DNA of 64,000 nucleotides from Clostridiaceae bacterium Marseille-Q3526 (GCA_018223375.1 JAGTTS010000008.1:74362-138361), one strand, 5' to 3'; counted from the stretch's first letter, positions 49,070-58,456 are shown. Notes: a model not told the origin generated them from the letters alone. Numbers and translations: made by a program.

Positions 49070-50488
49070 ATGATAAAAGATAATCAGAAACGGCTGAACC
49101 GTTTCCATGTAGTGTTAGATGCATTTGTGATACTGGCTTCCTACTGGCTGGCCTGGTTTGTGATCATGGTTCTGAGCCCCAAGGCTACGGTTCACAACCG
49201 GCAGGCCATGGCAGAGGTATATATTCTGGCAGCTGTGATGATTGTACCTCTGTATCTGATTCTGTACGCCTTCTTTCACCTGTACACGCCTAAGCGGGTG
49301 CAGGGAAGACGGACAGAGCTGGGAAATATCATCAAGGCCAATACCATCGGTATTCTGGCCATTGCGCTGGTATTGTTCCTGAACGCCAAGAACGACTATG
49401 TCATCAACTTTTCACGGTGGATGGTAGTCTGCTTCTATGTGTTTAACATTGTTCTGGAATTCCTGGAGAGAAATTTAATCCGGCGGACACTCCGCTCCAT
49501 GCGCTCCAAGGGCTACAATCAGAAGCACATTCTTCTGGTAGGCTACAGCCGGGCCGCTGAGGGCTTTATCGACCGGGTGAGCATGAATCCGGAGTGGGGC
49601 TATCAGGTTCGGGGAATTCTCGACGATCATGAGGAATGGGGAAAAGAGTACAAGGGAGTCCGCGTAATTGGAAAGACAGGAGAGCTGGAGGCGATCCTGG
49701 AGCTGAACACGCTGGACGAGATTGCCATTACCCTGGGACTTAGAGAGTACGGAAAGCTGGAGAAAATCGTGGCTGCCTGTGAAAAATCAGGCGTTCATAC
49801 GAAATTTATTCCAGATTACAATAACATGATCCCCACGCTCCCCTATATGGAGGATCTGCAGGGGCTTCCTGTGATTCATATCCGGCACGTTCCCCTGACC
49901 AGCCTGACTAACGCGACGATGAAACGCATCATCGACATATTCGGGGCGCTGGTGGCTATTGTGCTGTTTTCCCCGATTATGCTGGGGACAGCCGCAGCGG
50001 TGAAGCTTACCTCCAGGGGACCGGTGATTTTCAGCCAGGAGCGGGTAGGCCTTCACAACAAGCCGTTTAAGATGTATAAGTTCCGCTCCATGGAGGTGCA
50101 GGCGCCGTCCCAGGAGAAGAGCAAGTGGACGACGCCGGGAGATCCGAGAGTGACTCCGGTGGGAAAATTTATCAGAAAGACAAGCATTGACGAGATGCCT
50201 CAGTTTTTCAATGTGCTGAAGGGCGATATGAGTCTGGTCGGCCCAAGACCAGAGCGGCCCTTTTTCGTGGAGAAGTTCAAGGAAGAGATTCCGCGGTACA
50301 TGGTAAAGCACCAGGTAAGGCCGGGACTCACCGGATGGGCCCAGGTCAACGGATACCGGGGAGACACCTCGATTGTAAAGAGGATAGAACACGATCTGTA
50401 CTATATTGAAAACTGGACATTGGGATTTGACTTTAAAATTCTGTTTCTGACGATTTTTAAGGGATTTATCAACAAGAATGCGTACTAG
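49070..50488 (+). CDS. Polyprenyl-phosphate sugar-1-phosphate transferase (WbaP/WcaJ-like priming enzyme)
   Basis: A protein of 472 residues. About four N-terminal spans (about 12-130) lead to a nucleotide-binding-like middle domain (HILLVGYSRAAEGF), then a further membrane segment near residue 285-310. The C-terminal catalytic domain has SQERVGLHNKPFKMYKFRSM and DEMPQFFNVLKGDMSLVGPRPERP, the signature of bacterial sugar transferases. It starts each repeat unit by moving a sugar-1-phosphate to undecaprenyl phosphate. It lies between two LCP genes, so start and final attachment of the polymer are coded together. Confidence 0.92.
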   Translation: MIKDNQKRLNRFHVVLDAFVILASYWLAWFVIMVLSPKATVHNRQAMAEVYILAAVMIVPLYLILYAFFHLYTPKRVQGRRTELGNIIKANTIGILAIALVLFLNAKNDYVINFSRWMVVCFYVFNIVLEFLERNLIRRTLRSMRSKGYNQKHILLVGYSRAAEGFIDRVSMNPEWGYQVRGILDDHEEWGKEYKGVRVIGKTGELEAILELNTLDEIAITLGLREYGKLEKIVAACEKSGVHTKFIPDYNNMIPTLPYMEDLQGLPVIHIRHVPLTSLTNATMKRIIDIFGALVAIVLFSPIMLGTAAAVKLTSRGPVIFSQERVGLHNKPFKMYKFRSMEVQAPSQEKSKWTTPGDPRVTPVGKFIRKTSIDEMPQFFNVLKGDMSLVGPRPERPFFVEKFKEEIPRYMVKHQVRPGLTGWAQVNGYRGDTSIVKRIEHDLYYIENWTLGFDFKILFLTIFKGFINKNAY

Positions 50489-50502
50489 AATGAGGAAGCT
50501 AC

Positions 50503-52410
50503 ATGAGGTATGAGGATGAAATAGACCGTTCCAGGCGCCGGCAGAGCCGGGGCAGGGAGACAGTCAAGCGTTCGGGCAACAGAAACCCGGCGCCGAACCG
50601 GCAGAAGGAGCTGACGCTGATCACGGATTCCTTTAAGGAGGATGCGAGGCGGCGGAACGGAAGGACAGAGGGGGCCTATGGAGGACCTCAAAAGTCTTCT
50701 TCCAGAAAGAAAACTTCGAAAAAAGAAGAGAAAAACAGGAAGGCAGCTGCCCAGGGGAATAATCAGTCCTACCGGGCGTCAGCCAAAAAGAAGGCGAAAA
50801 AGAAGAGAAGAAGGATTGCCCTGATCGCTCTCTGGATTGTGCTTCTTCTTGGAACAGCTGTTTTTGCAGGCTACAAATATCTTGATATTAAATGGAAGGG
50901 GCTGACTCAGCGGGATGAAAACTGGAATCCGGACGATCTGATCAACCTGGAAATTTCAGAGGAAAAGCAGGAGCAGATGGAGGGCTACTGGACCATTGCC
51001 GTGTTCGGACTGGACAGCCGGAACGGCTCCGTAGGCAAGGGAAATAATTCCGACGTCAATATTATCTGCAACCTGAACTGGGCCACAGGAGAGATACGGA
51101 TGGCTTCCATTTACCGCGATACGTATCTGAACGTCAGCGATAAGAACAGCTACAATAAGATCAATTCCGCCTTTTTGCAGGGCGGGCCGACGCAGGCGGT
51201 AAAGGCTCTGAATAAAAATCTGGATTTGGAAATCGACGATTACGCCGTATTTAACTGGAAAGCGGTGGCGGAGGCCATCAACATTCTGGGCGGAGTGGAC
51301 ATTGAGATTACAAAAAAGGAATTTTACTATATCAACGCCTTTATTACAGAGACGGTAAAGGCCACGGGAATTCCGTCCACACAGCTGAAAAAGGCCGGCA
51401 TGAACCATCTGGATGGCGTCCAGGCGGTGGCCTACGGCCGTCTGAGGCTTATGGACACGGACTATGAGAGAACAGCCAGACAGAGGAAGGTCATTTCCCT
51501 GGCCTTTGAGAAGGCGAAAAAGGCGGATTGGGCTACCCTCAACAACGTGATTCAGACGCTTCTGGTGACAGAACAGGATGTGGACACCAGCATTGACTTA
51601 GACGATATTGTGAAGATGGCGCGCGGTATTACAAAGCTCCACATGGGAGAGTCCTATGGCTTCCCAGAGGACAGAAAGGAAGGCCGGGTAGGCAGCAAGG
51701 GAGACTGCGTCATTCCAAATACTCTGGAGAGCAACGTGGTGAAGCTTCACAGCTTCCTGTTCGGGGACGAGAATTATGAGCCGTCCTCACAGGTAAAGAA
51801 CATCAGCAATAAGATTGCCTCTGACTGTGGAGCCGGGGGAAAGAAGGAAACGCCGAAGGCCACGAAGGCTCCGGAGACAGAGGCGCTCTCCACCGAGGAC
51901 CTGAACAGTACGGAAGCGACAGGTTCCCATGGAGAAACCTCTCCAAGCCATGAATACTGGTATCCGTGGGAGTCTGAGACAGACGACGGGGCCACGGGAC
52001 CGGGAAAGGCTACAAGACCTTACGAGACTGGAAGCAGTCCGTATCCGGGAGAAACGCATCCAGGCGGAGAATCAAGGCCGGCCGGGGAGCAGCGTCCGGG
52101 AGGCGGGACACAGGCGCCTCAGGAGAGCGAGAGCAGTCCTGGATCCGGCCCGACACAGATGCCTCAGGAGAGCAGCTCAGGCATCATCATTTACCCTGAG
52201 GGAGGGGAGAACCAGAACGGAGTTCAGAAGCCGGGAACAGAGCAGCCGAATGCGCCGGGAACGTCTGGCGGCCAGAACGGTTCCCAGAATACTCCAGGCC
52301 AGATCGCGCCTGGCGGGGGAGGCCCTGGAAATCAGACTCCAGGCCAGTATACAGATACGGGAGTGATTTTAAATCCCGGTTCAGTAAACGGCGGACAGCC
52401 GGGACAATAG
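50503..52410 (+). CDS. LCP family cell-wall polymer ligase 2
   Basis: A protein of 635 residues, paralogous to the gene at 46.9 kb: basic N-terminus (about 1-105), one membrane span (about 107-127), LCP domain (about 160-410) with YRDTYLNVSDKNSYNKINSAF and YERTARQRKV, and a Pro/Gly/Ser/Glu-rich tail (about 440-635) suited to crossing the wall. The ATG at 50503 is 15 bp after the transferase stop, with GAGGAAGC upstream. It is the last gene of the plus-strand operon before a strong terminator. Confidence 0.92.
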   Translation: MRYEDEIDRSRRRQSRGRETVKRSGNRNPAPNRQKELTLITDSFKEDARRRNGRTEGAYGGPQKSSSRKKTSKKEEKNRKAAAQGNNQSYRASAKKKAKKKRRRIALIALWIVLLLGTAVFAGYKYLDIKWKGLTQRDENWNPDDLINLEISEEKQEQMEGYWTIAVFGLDSRNGSVGKGNNSDVNIICNLNWATGEIRMASIYRDTYLNVSDKNSYNKINSAFLQGGPTQAVKALNKNLDLEIDDYAVFNWKAVAEAINILGGVDIEITKKEFYYINAFITETVKATGIPSTQLKKAGMNHLDGVQAVAYGRLRLMDTDYERTARQRKVISLAFEKAKKADWATLNNVIQTLLVTEQDVDTSIDLDDIVKMARGITKLHMGESYGFPEDRKEGRVGSKGDCVIPNTLESNVVKLHSFLFGDENYEPSSQVKNISNKIASDCGAGGKKETPKATKAPETEALSTEDLNSTEATGSHGETSPSHEYWYPWESETDDGATGPGKATRPYETGSSPYPGETHPGGESRPAGEQRPGGGTQAPQESESSPGSGPTQMPQESSSGIIIYPEGGENQNGVQKPGTEQPNAPGTSGGQNGSQNTPGQIAPGGGGPGNQTPGQYTDTGVILNPGSVNGGQPGQ

Positions 52411-52420
52411 ACAGAAGCGG

Positions 52421-52457
52421 TGCGCTGCAGGAAATTTTATCCTGCAGCGCATTTTTT
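52421..52457 (+). terminator. Rho-independent terminator of the polysaccharide operon
   Basis: TGCGCTGCAGGA (52421-52432) pairs with TCCTGCAGCGCA, ending at 52451, followed by TTTTTT. Confidence 0.9.
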
Positions 52458-52459
52458 AC

Positions 52460-52490
52460 TTGACCTTATACCTGGTATAAGGCGTATGAT
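52460..52490 (+). promoter_or_regulatory. MerR-type promoter with operator in a 19-bp spacer
   Basis: TTGACC (52460-52465) and TATGAT (52485-52490) are 19 bp apart, the over-long spacing typical of MerR-controlled promoters. The perfect 9+1+9 dyad CCTTATACCTGGTATAAGG (52464-52482) fills the spacer. The promoter leads to the MerR-family gene itself, so autoregulation is likely. Confidence 0.88.
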
Positions 52491-52590
52491 ACAGGCAAAA
52501 GGAAGGGCGTTTGCTTTCGTTAACGCCGGAAACCGCCGCCTGGCAGAACAAGAAAAATCTGGGCCTGGGCTGGCTGGAAGGGAGGAGCAT

Positions 52591-53469
52591 ATGGGAAGCA
52601 GGAATATTAAGGAAGCGGAGGAAGAGACTGGCATCACCAGACAGAATATCCGCTTTTACGAGAAGAAGGGGCTGATTCAGCCGGAGAGAAATAAGGAAAA
52701 CGACTACCGGCAGTATTCAGAGGAGGATATTAAGAGGCTGAAGACAATCAAAATGCTGAGAAAGCTGGACTTTTCGGTGGAGGATATTAAGGCGGTGCTG
52801 GAGGGGAATACAGACTTTACTCAGGCTGTGAGAAACCACCTGGACAGCCTGAAGGAGAGAAAGAAGGAATTGTCGGCTCAGATTAACTTTTTAGAGAAAA
52901 TGGAGCGGGAGGGGGCGGACCTGTCCAATCAGGAACGGTATCTGAGGCAGATGGAACAGGAGGAGCGCCAGGGAAGACGCTTTACCGATATTTTAGAGGA
53001 TTATAAGAGAACGGCCAGGGAGGAGAGCAGAAGAAAATTCAGCTTTGTGCCGGATACTATGGCCAGGACTCCCAGAGAATTTACAGAAGAGCTGCTTCGC
53101 TTTGCAGATCAGGAGAAGCTTAACCTGGTGATTACCAGAGAAGGAATGAACCCGCTGTTTGAGATAGACGGGGTTTGCTATGAGGCGTTTCGCCTGTCGG
53201 GGCGGTTTGGCATTGTGATTCAGTGCCAGATGACAGAACCCAGAAAGCAGGGAACCGATTTGGCGCAGCAGGGAGAGGCGGAGAAACAGAAGAAGGACAG
53301 CACAGGAAAAAAGGCTGCGCGGCTGCTTCACTACAGCTGGCCGGTTCTTATATGGGCTGTTTTATTCTTTTCCAGAGCTGGATTCAGCTGGTGGAGCCTA
53401 TTGATTTTTATTGGAACCGCGGCGGCCCTGGGGTGCGGCTGCTTCACATACTGGAACCTGAAAAACTGA
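52591..53469 (+). CDS. MerR-family regulator with C-terminal membrane anchor
   Basis: A protein of 292 residues. The winged helix (about 1-75) has TGITRQNIRFYEKKGLIQ, DYRQYSEEDIKRLK and LDFSVEDIKAVLEG. A coiled coil (about 85-130) is followed by a region without known domain, then two hydrophobic segments at about 247-285 (LIWAVLFFSRAGFSWW and LLIFIGTAAALGCG). The regulator therefore seems tethered to the membrane. The ATG at 52591 follows GGGAGGAGC; the longer in-frame ORF starting at 52420 crosses its promoter. The signal is unknown, but its site beside the wall-polymer operon suggests envelope sensing. Confidence 0.87.
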   Translation: MGSRNIKEAEEETGITRQNIRFYEKKGLIQPERNKENDYRQYSEEDIKRLKTIKMLRKLDFSVEDIKAVLEGNTDFTQAVRNHLDSLKERKKELSAQINFLEKMEREGADLSNQERYLRQMEQEERQGRRFTDILEDYKRTAREESRRKFSFVPDTMARTPREFTEELLRFADQEKLNLVITREGMNPLFEIDGVCYEAFRLSGRFGIVIQCQMTEPRKQGTDLAQQGEAEKQKKDSTGKKAARLLHYSWPVLIWAVLFFSRAGFSWWSLLIFIGTAAALGCGCFTYWNLKN

Positions 53470-53482
53470 CGGAGGGGGATAC

Positions 53483-53584
53483 GAGGAAAAATTTTCTTGT
53501 TCCACTTAAAGTCGCCGAAAAAGGGATATATGAGGAAAAAATTTTCTTGTTCTACCTAAAGTCACCGAAAATTTTTCCTCATAT
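53483..53584. repeat. Tandem conserved-loop hairpins (inverted relative to 34.0 kb)
   Basis: A perfect 19-bp stem (53527-53545 with 53566-53584) has a 20-nt loop TTGTTCTACCTAAAGTCACC. Upstream is a partial copy, GAGGAAAAATTTTC (53483-53496) plus loop TTGTTCCACTTAAAGTCGCC (53497-53516). On the minus strand these loops read GGCGACTTTAAGTGGAACAA and a variant, matching the 34.0-kb loop in most positions. Confidence 0.85.
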
Positions 53585-53646
53585 ACAGCAGATGAAGGGG
53601 CTGGAGGGTAACCGGAAAAAATCATGTTTGATAAGGAGGAACCGCG

Positions 53647-53877
53647 ATGTTAAATATGTTTAAGAAGTCATTTTGGATCCCATATGAGGACAGTACAGTG
53701 TATCCGACTATGGCAAAGGCTGTGGAGGAAATTTCAAGGTACTGTGAGGAGCGTGGTGAAACCTGTGTTTTCACAGGAGACGATGAGGTGGAAATCGAAG
53801 GAAAAAGATACGAAATTTACAGAGGATATGAAAACGGAAGCAGAGGTAATTATGGAATCAAGTGCCGGGAGAAATAG
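53647..53877 (+). CDS. Hypothetical small protein (76 residues)
   Basis: ATG at 53647 with a strong AAGGAGG 9 bases upstream. No signal peptide or membrane span. The segment RGETCVFTGDDEVEIEGKRYEIYRGYE looks like a small beta-hairpin fold. I do not recognise the family. It stands alone between the tandem hairpins and pth. The good ribosome site supports expression. Confidence 0.65.
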   Translation: MLNMFKKSFWIPYEDSTVYPTMAKAVEEISRYCEERGETCVFTGDDEVEIEGKRYEIYRGYENGSRGNYGIKCREK

Positions 53878-54069
53878 AGGGAAGCATGACGAATCTGCCG
53901 CAGAAACCGGGCTTCTCAGGCCTCCTGATTTTCCCGCCTCCCCCTTTACAGAATAACGATTGATTGATAGAATAGTGAAACAAGCGAAGCGTCAGGACTC
54001 CCCATCCGGGAAATTCTGGCGCTTAAAGCCGTGTGAAGAAAGACAGAATGGATAAGGAGAACGATACGT

Positions 54070-54765
54070 ATGTATATTATAGCAGGACTGGGAAATCCAG
54101 GAGAGAAGTATGACAACACCCGCCACAACGCAGGATTTTTGACCATAGATGCGCTGGCGTCCAAATACAATATCGACGTGAGGGAGAAGGCCCACAAGGC
54201 CCTGATTGGAAAGGGAGTCATCGAGGGGCAGAAGGTGATTTTAGCCAAGCCTCAGACCTACATGAATGTGAGCGGAGAGAGCATCCGCGCCCTGGTAGAC
54301 TACTACAAAATTGCCCAGGAGGAACTGATTATTATTTTCGACGACATCAGCCTGGAACCAGGACAGCTTCGAATCCGCAAGAAGGGAAGCGCAGGCGGCC
54401 ACAATGGAATTAAAAGCATTATCGCTCACCTGGGAACCCAGGAGTTTACAAGAATCAAGGTAGGCGTAGGAGAGAAGCCGCCGAAGATGGATCTGGCAGA
54501 CTATGTGTTAGGCCGCTTTTTGAAGGAAGAGCAGGATACCATGAAGCAGGCTTTTGAGAATGCGGCAGGAGCGGCGGCGGCCATTGTCACCCAGGGGGCG
54601 GACGCGGCCATGAACCTCTATAACGGTTCCAAGAAAAAATCTGAGAAGAAAACGGAAAAGCCAGAAGAAAAGAAATCAGAGGAAAAGAAGGCAGAGGAGA
54701 AAACGGCGGAAGGAAAGAAGCCTGAGGTTCAGACGCCGGGAACAGGAGCCTCGTCTGCTTCATAA
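54070..54765 (+). CDS. pth: Peptidyl-tRNA hydrolase with long charged tail
   Basis: A protein of 231 residues; the family norm is about 185-195. It frees tRNA from peptidyl-tRNA released early from ribosomes. Motifs: IIAGLGNPGEKYDNTRHNAGF with the catalytic His, KPQTYMNVSGES and FDDISLEPGQLRIRKKGSAGGHNG. Residues after about 190 are a Lys/Glu repeat tail (KKSEKKTEKPEEKKSEEKK), probably disordered. The ATG at 54070 follows AAGGAGAACG. pth next to mfd is the usual order in Gram-positives. Confidence 0.96.
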   Translation: MYIIAGLGNPGEKYDNTRHNAGFLTIDALASKYNIDVREKAHKALIGKGVIEGQKVILAKPQTYMNVSGESIRALVDYYKIAQEELIIIFDDISLEPGQLRIRKKGSAGGHNGIKSIIAHLGTQEFTRIKVGVGEKPPKMDLADYVLGRFLKEEQDTMKQAFENAAGAAAAIVTQGADAAMNLYNGSKKKSEKKTEKPEEKKSEEKKAEEKTAEGKKPEVQTPGTGASSAS

Positions 54766-54828
54766 GCCGGGCAGACAGGAGGGCAGAGAACAGAAAAAAG
54801 AGACAAAGAAAGAACAGGAGGGAGACAG

Positions 54829-57800
54829 ATGGGAACCATATTTGCCAATCCGCTGGAGGAGCTGGCTGAATTTCAGGATATGAATAAAGAGCTGAACGAG
54901 GGGCGGGGGCCTCTCCAGGTCAGCGGGTGCGTGGACTCGCAGAAGGCTCACCTGATCAGCGAGACAGGAGGCGGGAAAAGGTGGAAGCTGATTGTCACAT
55001 ACGACGATTCCAGAGCCAGGGAGCTGTTTGAGGACTACAGAACCTTCGATCCGGCTGTGTATCTCTATCCGGCCAGAGACCTGCTGTTCTACAGCTCCGA
55101 TATTCATGGAAATCTTCTGACCCGCCAGAGAATGCAGGTATTTAAAAGTCTCCTTGAAAATGAGACAGGAACGGTGGTGACTACGGCGGATGCCCTGATG
55201 GATCGTCTGCTTCCTCTGTCTGAAATACAGAACAGCTGTGTTCACGTGGCCTGCGGAGAGACAATTCTTCTGGAGAAGCTGAAGGGAAGGCTTTCCCAGC
55301 TGGGTTACGAGAGAGTGGGCCAGGTGGACGGCATGGGGCAGTTTTCCATCCGCGGAGGAATCATCGACATTTTCCCTCTGACAGAGGAACTGCCTGTCCG
55401 AATCGAGCTGTGGGGCGACGAGGTGGACTCCATCCGGAGCTTTGACCTGGAAAGCCAGAGATCGGTGGAAGAGCTTCAGGAAGTCGCCCTCTACCCAGCT
55501 ACAGAGCTTCTGCTTCTGCCGGAGCGGATGGAGGAAGGCCTGAGGCAGATTGAGAAGGAGACCAAGGCCTATGCCAGGGCGCTGCGGGAACAGATGAAAA
55601 CCGAGCAGGCGGCCAGGATAGAAGGATCGGTGAGAGAGCTTTCCGAGGAGATTAAGGAAGGCTTCCGGGTTCACGGGCTGGGCGGTTTTATCCAATATTT
55701 TTCCGAGACCACGGTTTCCTTTCTGAATTATTTTCCCAAAGATCATCTGGCGGTTTTTCTAGATGAGCCGCTTAGAATCAAGGAAAAGGCCGAGGTGGTA
55801 GAGACGGAGTTCAGGGAGAGCATGGCCCACCGCCTGGAGGGAGGCTATCTGCTTCCCGGGCAGACGGATTTTCTCTATTCTGCCAAGGCTCTGCTGGCTA
55901 TGACAGCCCTGCCCTGTACTCTGCTTCTCTCAGGCCTTGACCAGAAGCTTTCAGGCTTTCCGGTAAAGAAAAAGTACAGCATTGAGGCCAAGAGCATGGG
56001 AACCTATCACAATGGCTTTGAGCTCTTAATCAAGGATTTGGAGCGGTGGCAGAAAGGAAAATACAGGGTAGCTTTACTGACGGCTTCCCGAACCAGGGCC
56101 AGCCGTCTGGCAAATGATCTGAGAGAGTATGGCCTGAAGGCCTACCTGCCGGATCAGGACTGCAGCCAGGTGAAGGCCGGAGAGATTATGGTTACCTATG
56201 GAAATCTCCACAGAGGCTTCGAGTATCCGCTGCTTAAATTTGCCGTTGTCACAGAAGGAGACATGTTTGGAAACGGCCAGGGCAAAAAGAGGAAAAAGAA
56301 GAAGACGTCCTACCAGGGCAGGCATATCCAGAGCTTTTCCGAGCTGTCTCCGGGAGATTATGTGGTTCATGAAAACCACGGTCTTGGCATTTACCGTGGA
56401 ATTGAAAAGATTGAGCAGGACAAGGTAGTCAAGGACTACATTAAAATCGAGTATGCGGACGGGGGCAATCTGTACCTGCCGGCCACAAAGCTGGAGGGGA
56501 TCCAGAAATATGCCGGCGCGGAGGCGAAAAAGCCCAAGCTAAACCGCCTGGGGGGAAGCGAGTGGCACAAGACCAAGACGAGAGTCAGGGGAGCGGTCAG
56601 GGAGATTGCCAAGGATCTGGTGAAGCTGTACGCGGCCCGGCAGGATCAGGAAGGATTTCAGTACGGGCCAGATACGGTGTGGCAGCGGGAATTTGAAGAA
56701 ATATTCCCCTACGAGGAGACGGAGGATCAGCTGGACGCCATCGACGCGGTAAAGCGGGACATGGAGAGCCGGAAGATCATGGACCGCCTGATCTGCGGGG
56801 ATGTAGGCTACGGAAAGACGGAGATTGCCCTGCGGGCGGCGTTTAAGGCCATCCAGGAGGGAAAGCAGGTAGTATATCTGGTACCCACTACGATTTTAGC
56901 CCAGCAGCATTACAATACCTTTGTCCAGAGAATGAAGGATTTTCCAGTGCGGGTGGATATGATGTCCCGGTTCCGCACCCCCGCCGAGCAGAAAAAAACG
57001 CTGGAAGATTTGAAAAAGGGTCTGGTGGACGTGCTCATCGGAACTCACCGGGTGCTGTCAAAGGATGTGGAATTTAAAAGCCTGGGACTTTTAATTATCG
57101 ACGAGGAGCAGCGGTTTGGCGTGGCCCACAAGGAGAAGATCAAGCAGCTGAAGGAAAATGTGGACGTCATTACCCTGACAGCTACCCCGATTCCCAGAAC
57201 GCTTCACATGAGCCTTATAGGAATCCGCGATATGAGCGTGCTGGAGGAACCTCCGGTGGACCGCCTTCCCATCCAGACCTATGTGATGGAGTACAACGAC
57301 GAGATGGTAAGAGAGGCCATCAGCCGCGAGGTGGCCAGAGGGGGACAGGTGTATTATGTATACAACCGTGTCAACAACATTGAGGAGATTGCCGGCCATG
57401 TGGCGGCTCTCGTTCCGGACGCCTCTGTTACCTTCGCCCACGGCCAGATGCGGGAGCACGAGCTGGAACGGATTATGCTGGACTTTGTAAATGGAGAGAT
57501 TGACGTTCTGGTTTCCACTACCATCATTGAGACGGGCTTAAATATCCCCAATGCCAACACGATTATCATTCACGACGCGGATCGGCTGGGCCTGTCTCAG
57601 CTTTACCAGATCCGGGGACGCGTGGGGCGCTCTAACCGGACCGCTTACGCCTTTCTGATGTATCGGAGAGATAAGCTCCTCAGGGAGGAGGCGGAAAAGC
57701 GCCTTCAGGCAATCCGGGAATTTACGGAGCTTGGAAGCGGAATCAAGATTGCCATGCGGGATCTGGAGATCCGGGGCGCAGGCAATATTTTGGGGGCAGA

Positions 57801-58386
57801 GCAGCACGGCCATATGGAGGCGGTAGGCTACGATTTATACTGCAAGCTGTTAAATGAGGCAGTGCTGGCCTTAAAGGGAGAGACGGATGAAAGCCAGGAG
57901 TTTGAAACCTCCGTGGACTGCGACATCGACGCCTATATTCCGCCCTCTTATATTAAAAATGAATATCAGAAGCTGGATATTTACAAGAGAATTTCCGCCA
58001 TCGAGTCGGAGGAGGAGTACATGGATATGCAGGACGAGCTGATTGACCGGTTCGGAGAGCTTCCTGCTCCGGTGGAAAATCTGCTTTTGATTGCCTCTGT
58101 GAAGGCCCTGGCTCACAGCGCCGGGGTGACGGAGGTGAATATCAACCGGCAGGAGGCCAGAATTACCATGTTCAGGCAGGCTAGAATCGACGTGACAGGC
58201 ATTCCAGAGCTGATCAGCCGCTATCGGGGCGATTTAAAGCTGCGGCCGGGCGATGCGCCGGAATTTATGTACCTGGATCAGCGGAATAAAAATAAAGACT
58301 GCCAGCGGATGATAGAAAAGACGCAGGAAATTCTGAGAGGCCTGAAGGAGCTTAGCGGGCGCAGCCAGGACGCAGGCAGGAAATAA
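54829..58386 (+). CDS. mfd: Transcription-repair coupling factor Mfd
   Basis: A protein of 1185 residues, the usual Mfd size. The UvrB-like N-terminus includes GGIIDIFPLTEELPVRIELWG; the RNA polymerase-interaction domain is at about 500-580 (SPGDYVVHENHGLGIYRG); the helicase motor has GDVGYGKTE (Walker A) and IIDEEQRFGV (DEEQ box), and motifs TATPIPRTLHM and IRGRVGRSNR. Mfd removes stalled RNA polymerase at DNA damage and recruits UvrA. The ATG at 54829 follows GGAGGGAG. Assignment is secure. Confidence 0.98.
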   Translation: MGTIFANPLEELAEFQDMNKELNEGRGPLQVSGCVDSQKAHLISETGGGKRWKLIVTYDDSRARELFEDYRTFDPAVYLYPARDLLFYSSDIHGNLLTRQRMQVFKSLLENETGTVVTTADALMDRLLPLSEIQNSCVHVACGETILLEKLKGRLSQLGYERVGQVDGMGQFSIRGGIIDIFPLTEELPVRIELWGDEVDSIRSFDLESQRSVEELQEVALYPATELLLLPERMEEGLRQIEKETKAYARALREQMKTEQAARIEGSVRELSEEIKEGFRVHGLGGFIQYFSETTVSFLNYFPKDHLAVFLDEPLRIKEKAEVVETEFRESMAHRLEGGYLLPGQTDFLYSAKALLAMTALPCTLLLSGLDQKLSGFPVKKKYSIEAKSMGTYHNGFELLIKDLERWQKGKYRVALLTASRTRASRLANDLREYGLKAYLPDQDCSQVKAGEIMVTYGNLHRGFEYPLLKFAVVTEGDMFGNGQGKKRKKKKTSYQGRHIQSFSELSPGDYVVHENHGLGIYRGIEKIEQDKVVKDYIKIEYADGGNLYLPATKLEGIQKYAGAEAKKPKLNRLGGSEWHKTKTRVRGAVREIAKDLVKLYAARQDQEGFQYGPDTVWQREFEEIFPYEETEDQLDAIDAVKRDMESRKIMDRLICGDVGYGKTEIALRAAFKAIQEGKQVVYLVPTTILAQQHYNTFVQRMKDFPVRVDMMSRFRTPAEQKKTLEDLKKGLVDVLIGTHRVLSKDVEFKSLGLLIIDEEQRFGVAHKEKIKQLKENVDVITLTATPIPRTLHMSLIGIRDMSVLEEPPVDRLPIQTYVMEYNDEMVREAISREVARGGQVYYVYNRVNNIEEIAGHVAALVPDASVTFAHGQMREHELERIMLDFVNGEIDVLVSTTIIETGLNIPNANTIIIHDADRLGLSQLYQIRGRVGRSNRTAYAFLMYRRDKLLREEAEKRLQAIREFTELGSGIKIAMRDLEIRGAGNILGAEQHGHMEAVGYDLYCKLLNEAVLALKGETDESQEFETSVDCDIDAYIPPSYIKNEYQKLDIYKRISAIESEEEYMDMQDELIDRFGELPAPVENLLLIASVKALAHSAGVTEVNINRQEARITMFRQARIDVTGIPELISRYRGDLKLRPGDAPEFMYLDQRNKNKDCQRMIEKTQEILRGLKELSGRSQDAGRK

Positions 58387-58456
58387 GGAACAGGAAAGAG
58401 GCAGGACGCGCAGGCAGAAGACGGGATTCCGGGAGAATCCCTCTGCGCTGAAAACA

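Noticed and set aside
54760..55746. A 328-codon open frame on the minus strand across the start of mfd
   Set aside because: It lies fully within the clear Mfd and Pth coding sequence, has no recognisable domain and no good start signal.
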